The position numbers and the translations under genes were made by a program. This document shows, in pieces, positions 48,704 to 58,134 of a stretch of DNA of 64,000 bases. The notes below the pieces were generated by a model, which saw only the letters and a program-made list of their open reading frames with translations, was not told where the DNA came from and did no database searches. This stretch comes from Aliiroseovarius sp. PrR006 (lineage in GTDB: Bacteria; Pseudomonadota; Alphaproteobacteria; Rhodobacterales; Rhodobacteraceae): NCBI RefSeq assembly GCF_010500215.1, contig NZ_JAAGOY010000007.1, forward strand, positions 776,501 through 840,500, read 5' to 3'. Position 1 is the first letter of the stretch. The number at the start of each line of letters is the position of its first letter.

Positions 48704-49533
48704 CTCTCGGCTTTTAGCAGCGCTTGCAGCCCGTCCTGATAGGTCGGGTAGCGCAGCTTGACCCCCAGCTCTTCCTTGATCCGGTCGTTCCGCACCCGTT
48801 TGGATTCTGCATAGAAACTACGCGCCATTGGGGTCATCTCGGCGGTTTCAAAATCCTCGGCGGGGGGGATGGGCAGGTTCAGAAGCTCGGCGGCATGGGC
48901 CAGAACGTCCTCGGGTGGGGCGGCGTTGTCGTCGCAGACATTATAGATCCGCCCCGGATTGGGCTGTGCGATCGAGGCTGCTAGCACCTGCGCGATATCT
49001 GCGACATGGATGCGGGAAAAGACCTGATCGTTCTTGATGATCCGCCGCGCGGTGCCTTTACGCACCTTGGCAAACGGCCCGCGTCCGGGGCCATAGATCC
49101 CGGCCAAGCGGAAGATGTGCAGCGGCAACCCAGCCTCTTCGGCCAGTGCCTGCCAATCGGCTTCAGCCTGAACACGCCACTTGCCCCTGCGGGTCGACGG
49201 CGCAAGAGGTGTGTCTTCGTCCACCCATCCGCCCTGATGGTCACCATAGACCCCGGTGGTCGACAGGTAGCCAACCCACTCTAACTGCGGGGCGAGGGCT
49301 GCGATTTCGTCTCTAACCTTCCGCAAAACGGGGTCTCCATCCCCGTCCGGCCCGGCGGAAATCAGAAGATGCGTCGCCTGTGAAAGCGGCTCCGATATCT
49401 CCGCGCCCGGCCATTGGATCACATCCGGCCCCGCTTCGCGCGAGGTGCCGATCACGGTGAAGTCGCCGGGCAATTCTGCGGCCAGTGCACGCGCTGAATA
49501 GCCATATCCGAATACAAACAGTGTCTTTTTCAT
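48700..49533 (-). CDS. NAD(P)-binding SDR (YeeZ/epimerase-like) protein
   Basis: 277 residues from ATG 49533; the open frame upstream to 49779 overlaps ade and is not conserved. It is an extended SDR with the start [15 protein letters not shown] (residues 2-16) in place of the usual GxxGxxG, and the [17 protein letters not shown] segment near residue 95, with [12 protein letters not shown]-like [16 protein letters not shown] near residue 138. Relatives are annotated as NAD-dependent epimerases or YeeZ. Substrate unknown. It ends in the dxs stop. Confidence 0.78.
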   Translation of the reverse strand: MKKTLFVFGYGYSARALAAELPGDFTVIGTSREAGPDVIQWPGAEISEPLSQATHLLISAGPDGDGDPVLRKVRDEIAALAPQLEWVGYLSTTGVYGDHQGGWVDEDTPLAPSTRRGKWRVQAEADWQALAEEAGLPLHIFRLAGIYGPGRGPFAKVRKGTARRIIKNDQVFSRIHVADIAQVLAASIAQPNPGRIYNVCDDNAAPPEDVLAHAAELLNLPIPPAEDFETAEMTPMARSFYAESKRVRNDRIKEELGVKLRYPTYQDGLQALLKAES

Positions 49534-49630
49534 GCGCGCAGTATCGCCGCCAGCGCGCGATTTGAAAGCGCAAAATCGCCGGGCCCGGATAGGGGGTTGC
49601 GCTAACAGAGGATTTCGGAACAATTGATCC

Positions 49631-51433
49631 ATGGAAAGACCAATTCTTAAATCATGGCCCGAAAGTGCGGCGCGATTGATCGCTGTCGCCGCCGGGCGCG
49701 ACGCAGCAGACACAGTGATCCAAGGCGGCCGCGTGGTGAATGTCCACACGCGCGAGGTGCTGGATTGGCAGGTCGCCATCGCAGATGGGCGCTTTGCCTA
49801 TGTCGGGCCGGATGCCAGCCATTGCATTGGGCCAGACACCGACATCATCGACGCGGGCGGGCAGTACCTGATCCCCGGTCTGTGCGATGGGCATATGCAT
49901 ATCGAAAGCGGCATGCTGACGCCCGCTGAATTCGCCCGCGCGGTCATTCCGCACGGCAGCACCACAATGTTCGTAGACCCGCATGAGATCGCGAACGTGC
50001 TGGGGCTGGAAGGTGTGCGCTTGATGCATGACGAGGCTCTGATCCAGCCCGTGAACATCTACACGCAGATGCCCTCCTGCGCGCCTTCTGCGCCGGGGCT
50101 TGAGACGACAGGCTTCGAAATCACGCCCGAGGACGTGGCCGAGGCGATGACTTGGCCCGGCATCATCGGGCTGGGCGAGATGATGAACTTCCCCGGTGTG
50201 ATCAACTCGGACCCCAAGATGCTGGCAGAAATGGCCGCGACCCAGAACGCGGGCAAAACCATCGGCGGGCACTATGCCAGCCCTGATCTTGGCCCGAATT
50301 TCCACGCCTATGCGGCGGGCGGGCCGGCCGATGATCACGAGGGCACCTGCGAGGCCGATGCGATCGCGCGTGTCCGTCAGGGGATGCGGTCGATGATGCG
50401 GCTAGGGTCCGCGTGGTTTGACGTGGAAAAGCAGATCACCGCCGTAACCGAAAAGGGTCTGGACCCGCGCAACTTCATCATCTGCACCGATGATTGCCAT
50501 TCCGGCACGCTGGTCGAGGAAGGCCACGTGAACCGCGCCCTGCGCTATGCGATCAGCTATGGCTGTGACCCGCTGATCGCGCTGCAAATGGCGACGATCA
50601 ACACGGCGACGCATTTTGGGTTAGAGCGTGAGTTAGGCTCTATTACACCGGGAAGACGCGCTGATGTGATCCTGACCGATGATTTGGCCACTCTGCCGAT
50701 CAACCGCGTCTTTGCCCGTGGTGTCAGCGTTGCCGAGGGCGGCAAGATCACCGTGGATTGCCCGCATCTGGACTGGCCCGCGCATGCGAAGGCCACCATG
50801 CATATGGGCAAGACCATTGTGCCCGAGGATTTCATCGTGAAAGCGCCTGAAGGGGCGAATTCAGTCACTGCCAAAGTCATCGGGATTGTGGAGAATCAGG
50901 CACCCACAAAGTCTCTAACTCGGGATCTTTCTGTGTCTGACGGCATCGTACAAACCGACGAAGCACAAGACGTTGCGCAGGTGGCTTTGGTGGAACGACA
51001 CAAAGGCACCGGCGGCGTGGTGAACGGGTTCGTGAACGGTTTTGGCTACAAAGGTCAAATGGCGATGGCGTCCACCGTGGCGCATGACAGCCACCATATG
51101 ATCGTGGTCGGCACCTCGCATGACGACATGGCGCTGGCCGCCAATCGTCTGGCCGAGGTCGGCGGCGGTATGTGTGTCTATCAAGGCGGAAAAGAGCTCG
51201 CGTTGGTCGAGCTTCCCGTCGCGGGCCTGATGTCCGACGCCCCCGCAACCGAGGTTGCTGAGAAGGCCAAAAGCATCATTGACGCGATGGAGACCTGCGG
51301 CTGCACCTTGAATAATGCCTCGATCCAACACAGCTTCTTGGCCTTGGTTGTCATCCCCGAGTTACGGATCTCTGATCTGGGATTGGTGGATGTAACGAAA
51401 TTCGAACTGACCGATTTGTTGAAGGAAAATTAA
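49631..51433 (+). CDS. ade: Adenine deaminase
   Basis: A 600-residue amidohydrolase (E. coli AdeC 588). The first metal motif is DGHMHIESGMLTPAEFAR near residue 87, followed by HGSTTMFVDPHEIANVLG, GHYASPDL and ICTDDCHSGTLVE near residue 285. It deaminates adenine to hypoxanthine. Its stop TAA shares its last base with the ATG of amn, so the two are translationally coupled. Together they turn AMP into adenine plus ribose 5-phosphate and then hypoxanthine. Confidence 0.93.
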   Translation: MERPILKSWPESAARLIAVAAGRDAADTVIQGGRVVNVHTREVLDWQVAIADGRFAYVGPDASHCIGPDTDIIDAGGQYLIPGLCDGHMHIESGMLTPAEFARAVIPHGSTTMFVDPHEIANVLGLEGVRLMHDEALIQPVNIYTQMPSCAPSAPGLETTGFEITPEDVAEAMTWPGIIGLGEMMNFPGVINSDPKMLAEMAATQNAGKTIGGHYASPDLGPNFHAYAAGGPADDHEGTCEADAIARVRQGMRSMMRLGSAWFDVEKQITAVTEKGLDPRNFIICTDDCHSGTLVEEGHVNRALRYAISYGCDPLIALQMATINTATHFGLERELGSITPGRRADVILTDDLATLPINRVFARGVSVAEGGKITVDCPHLDWPAHAKATMHMGKTIVPEDFIVKAPEGANSVTAKVIGIVENQAPTKSLTRDLSVSDGIVQTDEAQDVAQVALVERHKGTGGVVNGFVNGFGYKGQMAMASTVAHDSHHMIVVGTSHDDMALAANRLAEVGGGMCVYQGGKELALVELPVAGLMSDAPATEVAEKAKSIIDAMETCGCTLNNASIQHSFLALVVIPELRISDLGLVDVTKFELTDLLKEN

Positions 51434-52917
51434 TGACCCCCAGCGCACCCTCTATCCCCGTGGTCAGCCCCGGTGGCGGCGCCTATCAGGTGTTTACCGA
51501 CCCCAAGGCGGCAGTGGACGAGTTGAAATCGCTTTATGAAAAGGCCTGCACCTTTCTGTGCGAAACGTTCGAGCAGAACGCCAGCGGTGCCCAGCCGCCC
51601 AGCCGCTTTCGCGCCTTTTACCCCGAGATCCGCCTGACCACGACCAGCCACGCACAAAAGGACAGCCGGCTGAGCTTCGGCCACGTGTCCGCCCCCGGCA
51701 CCTATGCCAGCACCATCACGCGCCCGGACCTGTTTGCGAACTATCTGGAACAGCAGATCGCGCTGCTGATGCAGAACCACGGCGTTCCAGTTCAGATTGG
51801 GTACTCGACGACACCGATCCCCGTGCATTTCGCGGTGTCGCGCAATCCGAACATCACCGTCCCGCAGGAAGGCGCGATGACCTATCCGCTGCGCGATGTC
51901 TTTGATGTGCCGGATCTGTCGACCACGAATGATGACATTGTAAATGGCGTGGCCGAGCTGGATGACAGCGGCGCGGCCCCCCTCGCCCCGTTTACCGCGC
52001 AACGCGTGGACTATTCCTTGGCGCGCCTGTCGCATTACACCGCGACCATGCCCGAGGATTTCCAGAACCACGTGCTGTTCACCAACTACCAATTCTATGT
52101 CGAAGAATTCGAGGCTTACGCCCGCCAGATGCTGGCCGATCCGGACAGCGGGTATGAGGCCTTTGTCGGTCCGGGGCATCACCGGATTACGAAAGCAGAC
52201 GAAGATCTGCCGACCCCGGCGAAACTACCGCAAATGCCCAGCTATCACCTGACGCGCGCGGATGGGTCGGGTATCACGTTGGTCAACATCGGCGTTGGGC
52301 CGTCAAATGCGAAGACCGCAACGGACCACATCGCTGTCTTGCGCCCCCATGCGTGGCTGATGGTTGGCCACTGCGCGGGCCTGCGTAATAGCCAACGTCT
52401 TGGCGACTTCGTGCTGGCCCATGCCTATCTGCGCGAAGACAAGGTGCTGGATGACGATCTGCCGATCTGGGTGCCGATCCCACCGCTGGCGGAAATCCAG
52501 ATTGCATTGGAAAAGGCCGTGGCACAGATCACCGAATATGAAGGCTATGATCTGAAGCGCATCATGCGAACCGGCACCGTTGCGACGCTTGATAACCGCA
52601 ACTGGGAACTGCGCGACCAGCGCGGGCCGGTTCAACGCCTGTCCCAATCCCGCGCCATCGCGCTGGACATGGAAAGTGCCACCATCGCCGCGAACGGTTT
52701 CCGCTTTCGTGTGCCCTATGGAACGCTTCTATGTGTGTCCGACAAACCGCTGCACGGAGAGCTGAAATTGCCCGGCATGGCGTCCGATTTCTACAAGACG
52801 CAGGTGGCGCGCCATTTGCAGATCGGGATCCACGCGATGGAGACCCTACGCGACATGCCGATCGAACGCATCCACAGCCGGAAACTGCGCAGCTTCGAAG
52901 AAACCGCATTCCTGTAA
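51433..52917 (+). CDS. amn: AMP nucleosidase
   Basis: A 494-residue protein (E. coli 484). Its C-terminal half is the nucleoside-phosphorylase-like catalytic domain with VNIGVGPSNAKTATDHIAVL (near residue 283), MVGHCAGLRNSQ and ALDMESATIAANGFRFRVPY near residue 412. The N-terminal half is the regulatory domain. It cleaves AMP to adenine and ribose 5-phosphate. AAGGAAAATTA precedes the ATG. The next gene, HU, has its own promoter. Confidence 0.95.
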   Translation: MTPSAPSIPVVSPGGGAYQVFTDPKAAVDELKSLYEKACTFLCETFEQNASGAQPPSRFRAFYPEIRLTTTSHAQKDSRLSFGHVSAPGTYASTITRPDLFANYLEQQIALLMQNHGVPVQIGYSTTPIPVHFAVSRNPNITVPQEGAMTYPLRDVFDVPDLSTTNDDIVNGVAELDDSGAAPLAPFTAQRVDYSLARLSHYTATMPEDFQNHVLFTNYQFYVEEFEAYARQMLADPDSGYEAFVGPGHHRITKADEDLPTPAKLPQMPSYHLTRADGSGITLVNIGVGPSNAKTATDHIAVLRPHAWLMVGHCAGLRNSQRLGDFVLAHAYLREDKVLDDDLPIWVPIPPLAEIQIALEKAVAQITEYEGYDLKRIMRTGTVATLDNRNWELRDQRGPVQRLSQSRAIALDMESATIAANGFRFRVPYGTLLCVSDKPLHGELKLPGMASDFYKTQVARHLQIGIHAMETLRDMPIERIHSRKLRSFEETAFL

Positions 52918-52972
52918 ATCAGGGACAATCAGCCTGATGATGGTGAATTCAAACCTGCCCTTGGGGAAGGCA

Positions 52973-53056
52973 CGCTATTTTTTGGCGAAAAAGCGCTATT
53001 TCCTAGGAAAATAGGGGTAACTAACGATTGTGTCGCCCTGCTACATACAGTTAAAT
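52973..53056 (+). promoter_or_regulatory. HU promoter region with direct repeats and a palindrome
   Basis: CGCTATTT occurs at 52973-52980 and 52994-53001, 21 bases apart (two helical turns). The second copy runs into a near-perfect palindrome, CTATTTCCTAGGAAAATAG (52996-53014). A possible promoter is TTGTGT (53028-53033), 17 bases, TTAAAT (53051-53056). No regulator for these sites is known to me. Confidence 0.4.
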
Positions 53057-53103
53057 GCCCGCAATGAAGCCCAAGAAATGGGCAATTGTGAGGAGTGTTA
53101 TAC

Positions 53104-53391
53104 ATGTCGAAACCGATGACCAAGACCCAGCTGGTGGCCGCTCTGGCTGAAGAAATGGGTTCGGACAAGAAGTCCGCAGCTGGTGCCCTGGAAGGTATCA
53201 TCAACATCATCACCCGCGAAGTTTCGGGCGGTGGCGCTGTGACCCTGCCCGGCGTTGGCAAAATCTATTGCCGTGAGCGTCCGGCACGTATGGTGCGCAA
53301 CCCCGCCACCGGCGAGCAGATCCAGAAAGAAGCCGACAAGGTCGTCAAGATGACCATCGCCAAAGCGCTGAAAGACAGCGTAAACGGCTGA
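53104..53391 (+). CDS. hup: DNA-binding protein HU
   Basis: 95 residues from ATG 53104 (GAGGAG 9 bases upstream). It is a histone-like protein with the helical N-terminus MTKTQLVAALAEEMGSDKKS and the beta-arm GVGKIYCRERPARMVRNPATG (cited in part). HU dimers bend DNA and compact the chromosome. The gene is monocistronic with its own promoter and terminator, as HU genes often are. Confidence 0.95.
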   Translation: MSKPMTKTQLVAALAEEMGSDKKSAAGALEGIINIITREVSGGGAVTLPGVGKIYCRERPARMVRNPATGEQIQKEADKVVKMTIAKALKDSVNG

Positions 53392-53430
53392 TCTGGTCAC
53401 AAGGGGCCTTGCCCCGCTGCCAGAATTCGG

Positions 53431-53458
53431 AAAGGGTCGCCAGATTGGCGGCCCTTTT
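53431..53458 (+). terminator. Terminator of the HU gene
   Basis: AAAGGGTCGCC pairs with GGCGGCCCTTT (one G-T wobble) around a five-base loop, followed by TTTT at 53455-53458. Confidence 0.8.
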
Positions 53459-53472
53459 CATTTGGAGGTGAC

Positions 53473-54348
53473 ATGGACCTGCGCGCAATCTTCATGGGGC
53501 TGGCCTTTGCCCTGATGTGGAGCTCGGCCTTCACCTCGGCCCGGATCATCGTCGCGGATGCGCCGCCGCTCTATTCGTTGTCTCTCCGGTTCCTGATTTC
53601 AGGGCTTCTGGGCGTGATCATCGCGCGCGCCTTGGGGCAAAGCTGGCGTCTGACCCGGAACCAGTGGCGAGCTGTGATCATCTTCGGATTTTGCCAAAAT
53701 GCGCTGTATTTGGGTCTAAATTTCGTCGCCATGCAGTGGGTCGAGGCAGGTCTGGCTTCGATCATCGCGTCGACCATGCCGCTGATGGTGGCCTTCGCGG
53801 GCTGGAGCCTGTTGGGTGACCGCCTGCGTCCGATGGCCGTCACAGGATTGTTTGCAGGCGTCGTCGGCGTGACGCTGATCATGGGCTCGCGCCTATCTGG
53901 CGGCGTCGACATCACCGGCGTCATCCTGTGCTTCGTCGCCGCCGCCGCGTTGACCGCGGCCACCTTGTCGGTCCGCACAGCGTCCTCGGGCGGCAATCTG
54001 ATGATGATCGTCGGGCTGCAAATGTTCGTAGGCTCCGGCGCGCTATTTGTCGCCGCCCTGTTTTTGGAAAGCCCGGCCTTCACCCCCAGCCTGCGCCTTG
54101 GCATGGCCTTTACCTACACCGTGCTGGTGCCCGGGCTGATCGCCACGTGGATCTGGTTCGCCCTGGTCGGGCGCATCGGCGCGGTCAAAGCGGCCACGTT
54201 CCACTTTCTGAACCCGTTTTTCGGCGTCGCCATCGCGTGGCTCTTGCTGGGCGAAGCGCTAAGCGTCGTGGATTTCATCGGCGTCGCGATAATTACGATC
54301 GGCATCCTTGCGGTGCAGCTTTCGAAACAAAATCCCACAGCAACGTGA
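53473..54348 (+). CDS. EamA-family DMT transporter
   Basis: A 291-residue membrane protein with ten predicted hydrophobic segments and two EamA repeats. The first half starts ALMWSSAFTSARIIV and ends at about residue 135, and the second has FLNPFFGVAIAWLLLGE near residue 245. It probably exports metabolites; substrate unknown. GGAGG lies 6 bases before ATG 53473, close to the HU terminator. Confidence 0.85.
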   Translation: MDLRAIFMGLAFALMWSSAFTSARIIVADAPPLYSLSLRFLISGLLGVIIARALGQSWRLTRNQWRAVIIFGFCQNALYLGLNFVAMQWVEAGLASIIASTMPLMVAFAGWSLLGDRLRPMAVTGLFAGVVGVTLIMGSRLSGGVDITGVILCFVAAAALTAATLSVRTASSGGNLMMIVGLQMFVGSGALFVAALFLESPAFTPSLRLGMAFTYTVLVPGLIATWIWFALVGRIGAVKAATFHFLNPFFGVAIAWLLLGEALSVVDFIGVAIITIGILAVQLSKQNPTAT

Positions 54349-54405
54349 AGGCGCTTGCCCGCTTCGTGAGATGACTTTCGCTGCGATTTCCAACACATTC
54401 CAAGC

Positions 54406-55119
54406 ATGGAACTTGTCTTTGGATACCTTGCCGGGCTTCTGACCCTGATCAACCCCTGCGTCCTGCCGGTGCTGCCCATCGTGCTGGCCACCGCATTGCA
54501 AGCCAGCCGGTTTGGCCCCTTGGCCGTTGCCGCGGGCATGAGCCTATCCTTCGTGACGCTGGGCCTGCTGGTCACCGTACTGGGCTATACGATCGGCCTG
54601 ACCGAGGACATGGTCGCGCAGGCAGGCGCCATCTTGATGGTCGGCTTTGGCCTGATTCTGATGACCCCGGTCCTGTCCGAACGGTTCGCCACAGCCACAG
54701 CCGGATTCTCGGCTCAGGCCGACAACTCGCTTGATGATGTGAACCGCAGCGGCCTATCCGGCCAATTCCTTGGCGGCATGTTGCTTGGCGCGGTCTGGAG
54801 CCCCTGCATCGGCCCCACGTTGGGCGGCGCGATCTCACTGGCATCACAAGGCAAATCGATCCCGTGGGCAGCAGCCATCATGGTGACCTTCGCACTGGGC
54901 GTGTCTACGATCATCATCGTTCTGGGCTATGGCGCACGGTCCGCGATCATGCGCAGACAGGCACTAATGCGGCGAATTGCGCAGAAATCCCGCCCGATCA
55001 TGGGCGCGATCTTTGTCGCGGTCGGCACCGCCATCCTGTTCCGCTTTCACCACACACTCGAAGCCTGGGCAGTTCAAATCCTGCCCGCATGGCTCAACGA
55101 TTTCTCTGTATCCCTCTGA
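54406..55119 (+). CDS. CcdA-like cytochrome c biogenesis/thiol transporter protein
   Basis: A 237-residue membrane protein with about six helices. Two conserved cysteines stand in helix 1 (LTLINPCVLPVLPIV, Cys18) and in the fourth helix (AVWSPCIGPTLGG, near residue 134), the pair that carries reducing power across the membrane in CcdA and the DsbD beta domain. It likely feeds the thioredoxin encoded 14 bases downstream. Neither c-type cytochrome assembly genes nor dsbD parts are adjacent. Confidence 0.87.
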   Translation: MELVFGYLAGLLTLINPCVLPVLPIVLATALQASRFGPLAVAAGMSLSFVTLGLLVTVLGYTIGLTEDMVAQAGAILMVGFGLILMTPVLSERFATATAGFSAQADNSLDDVNRSGLSGQFLGGMLLGAVWSPCIGPTLGGAISLASQGKSIPWAAAIMVTFALGVSTIIIVLGYGARSAIMRRQALMRRIAQKSRPIMGAIFVAVGTAILFRFHHTLEAWAVQILPAWLNDFSVSL

Positions 55120-55133
55120 AAAAGGAGACCATC

Positions 55134-55544
55134 ATGAACCGCCGAGATTTCCTGTCCCTCACCGCCGCCGTATCGCTTGTGCCCGCCTTGGCCCGAGCGG
55201 GTGCGATGGACTATAGCCGAGGCGTTGTCGAACAGGCGCTGGCGAATGGCGAAACCGTGTTTCTGGACTTCAAAGCCAGCTGGTGCTCGACCTGCGCAGC
55301 GCAAGGACGCGTGATCAACGCCCTGAAGGCCGAAAATCCCGCTTATGACGAGAACATTACCTTCATCAATGTCGACTGGGACAAGTATGGAAAGTCGAAA
55401 CTGTCCCGATCCCTGCGCATCCCGCGCCGCTCGACATTGGTGGTCCTGAAAGGCGAAGACGAGCTGGGCCGCCTCGTAGCAGGCACGTCGAAAGCCGACA
55501 TCAAAGCGCTGATGGACACAGCGCTGTCGGCCGCGACCGCCTAA
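55134..55544 (+). CDS. Tat-exported thioredoxin-family protein
   Basis: 136 residues from ATG 55134, with AAAGGAG 6 bases upstream. The N-terminus is a twin-arginine signal (NRRDFLSLTAAVSLVPALA), so it is exported folded. The mature protein is a thioredoxin fold with CSTC (Cys51, Cys54) in FKASWCSTCAAQ. A helix and cis-proline (IPRRSTLVVLKG) follow. It probably receives electrons from the CcdA-like protein encoded just upstream and acts in the periplasm. Confidence 0.85.
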   Translation: MNRRDFLSLTAAVSLVPALARAGAMDYSRGVVEQALANGETVFLDFKASWCSTCAAQGRVINALKAENPAYDENITFINVDWDKYGKSKLSRSLRIPRRSTLVVLKGEDELGRLVAGTSKADIKALMDTALSAATA

Positions 55545-55547
55545 CGA

Positions 55548-55606
55548 CTTTTTCTTGTCCCAAATATCCTCGCCGAAGGCATTGAATCTGCCGCGCATCA
55601 GCGCGG
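55548..55606 (-). repeat. Composite intergenic element, copy 2
   Basis: On the minus strand, CGAGGATATTT is followed two bases later by GACAAGAAAAA (55548-55572), the same as at 40351-40374. A stem CCGCGC-ATCA-GCGCGG lies next to it (55591-55606). It fills the gap between the thioredoxin gene and the aroC stop. Confidence 0.6.
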
Positions 55607-55658
55607 CCACCCCCAACCCAGAGGGATCATCGAAGATGCGCCTGATGGGGCGGGAGCC

Positions 55659-56765
55659 TTAACCGATCTGACCGCGCGGGCCTTCACCAATCTGCGCGCG
55701 GTGCAGCATCAGGTGATCAAGGATCACGCAGGCGGCCATCGCCTCGCCCACCGGAACCGCACGGATGCCGACGCAGGGGTCGTGACGGCCCTTGGTGATC
55801 ACCTCGATCGGCTCGCCCGATTTGGTGATCGACTTGCGTGGCGTCAGGATCGAGCTGGTCGGTTTCACCGCAAACCGCACAACAATATCCTGCCCGGTCG
55901 AGATGCCGCCCAGAATACCACCCGCGTGGTTCGACGCATAAACCGGCCCGTCCGGACCCATCGAGATTTCGTCCGCATTCGTCGTGCCGCGCAGACCGGC
56001 AGCGGCCATGCCCTCGCCAATCTCGACGCCTTTCACGGCGTTGATCGACATCATCGCAGCGGCTAAATCAGTGTCTAACTTGGCATAAACCGGCGCGCCC
56101 AGCCCGACGGGGGCGCCACGCACCACGACCTCGACCGCGGCGCCGACGCTGTCATTTTCTTTTACGCGCAGGAATTGCAGATAGTCTTCCCATTCCTGCA
56201 CCGCGCTAGCATCCGGCAGCCAGAAGGCGTTGTTGTCGATAGCATCCCAATCGAATTTCGAGCGATCCAGATGTTTCTCGCCCATCTGGGTCATGTAGCC
56301 TTTGATTTCCAGCCCCGGCACCAGCGCCTTCAGCGCCTCGCGGGCAACGCCACCAGCGGCCACACGCGCAGCCGTTTCGCGGGCCGACGACCGGCCTCCG
56401 CCACGCGGATCGCGGATCCCGTATTTCTGCCAATAAGTGATGTCAGCGTGACCCGGACGGAAGGTCTTTTCGATCTCGCCATAGTCTTTCGAGCGCTGAT
56501 CCGTATTCTCGATCATCAGCTGGATGGGCGTGCCGGTGGTCTGTCCTTCATAGACACCCGACAGGATGCGCACCTGATCGGGCTCATTCCGGGCAGTGGT
56601 GTTCTTGTTCTGACCGGGACGGCGCTTGTCCAGCCAGACCTGCAGCATCTCGGCCTCAAGCGGCACGCCGGGGGGGCACCCGTCGACTGTCGCGCCCAAG
56701 GCAGGCCCGTGGCTTTCACCCCACGTGGTGACACGGAAAATATGACCAAAGCTGTTCATCGACAT
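55659..56765 (-). CDS. aroC: Chorismate synthase
   Basis: A 368-residue enzyme, near the usual 361. It has the three chorismate synthase signatures: [18 protein letters not shown] (residues 17-34), [20 protein letters not shown] (near residue 122) and [19 protein letters not shown] (near residue 330). It removes phosphate from 5-enolpyruvylshikimate 3-phosphate using reduced FMN, giving chorismate. AAGGAG lies 7 bases before ATG 56765; a second ATG is two codons later. Confidence 0.97.
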   Translation of the reverse strand: MSMNSFGHIFRVTTWGESHGPALGATVDGCPPGVPLEAEMLQVWLDKRRPGQNKNTTARNEPDQVRILSGVYEGQTTGTPIQLMIENTDQRSKDYGEIEKTFRPGHADITYWQKYGIRDPRGGGRSSARETAARVAAGGVAREALKALVPGLEIKGYMTQMGEKHLDRSKFDWDAIDNNAFWLPDASAVQEWEDYLQFLRVKENDSVGAAVEVVVRGAPVGLGAPVYAKLDTDLAAAMMSINAVKGVEIGEGMAAAGLRGTTNADEISMGPDGPVYASNHAGGILGGISTGQDIVVRFAVKPTSSILTPRKSITKSGEPIEVITKGRHDPCVGIRAVPVGEAMAACVILDHLMLHRAQIGEGPRGQIG

Positions 56766-56831
56766 GGGCGCGCTCCTTCATTCCCAAGCGTGATAGCGAA
56801 GGGGGAAACGAAAGGGAAGCGCCCCAAGGGC

Positions 56832-57797
56832 CTAGCTTTCGCTTTGTTGCGGCCTGCGATGTTTCGGCTTCGGCGATGGGCCAGCATCGTAGCGCGGGTT
56901 CGGGTTGCGCAGGATGGGGTTGCGGACCGACACGGACGGGCGGCTTTCCCGCCAGACAATGAACACGCCCGAGGCAATGATCACCGCCGCACCGACGCCC
57001 ACCCACATGTCAGGTAGTTCGTCAAAGAACAGCGCGCCGAAGGCGGTCGCCCACAGGATCTGACTGTATTGCGTGGGCGCAACCACGGCAGCTGGCGCGA
57101 CGCGGTAGGCGGCAATGATCATCATCTGCGCAAACACGGACATGACGCCCACACTGGCGGACAGGCCAAGATCCACGATCTGCATTGGCACATAGACGAA
57201 GGGCAGGATCAGCCCCATCGCAAGGATCGACGACAGCATCGGGTAGAGGATCATCACGGCGGTGCGCTCCTCGCCCCCGATCTTGCGCATGATGATCGAG
57301 CCAAGTGCCGAGCAGAAGGCGGCGATCAACGCGCAGATATGGCCGAAGGTGATTTCGGTCACACCGGGGCGTAGAACGATCAGAACGCCGATCAGACCGA
57401 CGATCACCGCCGCCCAACGCTGACCGCGCACGGGTTCTCCCAGCAGCCACGCCGACATGGCCGTGATCAGCAGCGGTGTGGCGAAGAGCAAGGCATAGAC
57501 CTCGGCCAGCGGCAGCACGGTGAAGGCGTAGAAGGCCGTCGACATGGCGATCACTGTGGTCGTTGACCGGATTAGGATCAGCCACGGGTGATGCGGGCGG
57601 AAATTGTCCACCTGACGATCCGCCAGCATCATGATCGACATCGGCACGAAGGCAAACAGCATCGCGAAAAAGATGATCTGGAACACGGCAAATTGCATGC
57701 CCAGCAGCTTGATCACCGCGTCATGGGTGGCAAACAGCCCAAAGGCAGCAAATGCGAAACCAAGCCCGCGCAGAGGGGATGAAGATGTGTCCGACAT
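56832..57797 (-). CDS. EamA-family DMT transporter
   Basis: 321 residues from ATG 57797, which has GGAG 6 bases upstream; a TTG four codons earlier is less likely. Ten hydrophobic segments form two EamA repeats, with ATHDAVIKLLG in the first helix and QYSQILWATAFGALFFDE near residue 245. The C-terminus is basic and polar. Substrate unknown. It lies 66 bases upstream of aroC on the same strand. Confidence 0.85.
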   Translation of the reverse strand: MSDTSSSPLRGLGFAFAAFGLFATHDAVIKLLGMQFAVFQIIFFAMLFAFVPMSIMMLADRQVDNFRPHHPWLILIRSTTTVIAMSTAFYAFTVLPLAEVYALLFATPLLITAMSAWLLGEPVRGQRWAAVIVGLIGVLIVLRPGVTEITFGHICALIAAFCSALGSIIMRKIGGEERTAVMILYPMLSSILAMGLILPFVYVPMQIVDLGLSASVGVMSVFAQMMIIAAYRVAPAAVVAPTQYSQILWATAFGALFFDELPDMWVGVGAAVIIASGVFIVWRESRPSVSVRNPILRNPNPRYDAGPSPKPKHRRPQQSES

Positions 57798-58040
57798 GGA
57801 CCGCTCCAATGCTGAAGATGTTATCGCTCACATTGCTGATTGTTGCGCGTGGGTCAAGGGCATGTCCGCTATGCGTTCGCGCGTGCATTCGATCGTGTCA
57901 TTGCTGGCCCTACGAATTCGCAAATCAGGCCTTAGGTCAAATAGGGTTTCTTTTCATGGGGTTGCGCGGGAAGTACTCTATTGCAGCAGAACCTACGGTC
58001 AAATCTGCTTGCCAAGCCTCTGCGCATTGTGCACGAACGG

Positions 58041-58134
58041 GGCACCTCGGGGTGCTGTGATCCCACAGCTGAGATGCGCACACGCGCGGACCCGTAGAAC
58101 CTGAACCGGCTCACACCGGCGGAGGGAAGGTGGT
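58041..58134 (+). promoter_or_regulatory. TPP riboswitch (THI element)
   Basis: It has the conserved core of the thiamine pyrophosphate riboswitch: a P1 stem CACCT (58043-58047) with AGGTG (58128-58132), the GCTGAGAT turn at 58068-58075, CCCGTAGAACCTGAACC (58091-58107) and GGCGGAGGGAAGG (58118-58130). The thiamine transporter operon follows. CCCCCAT (58152-58158) could pair with the thiB ribosome site ATGGAGG (58172-58178), which would couple TPP binding to translation. Confidence 0.93.
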
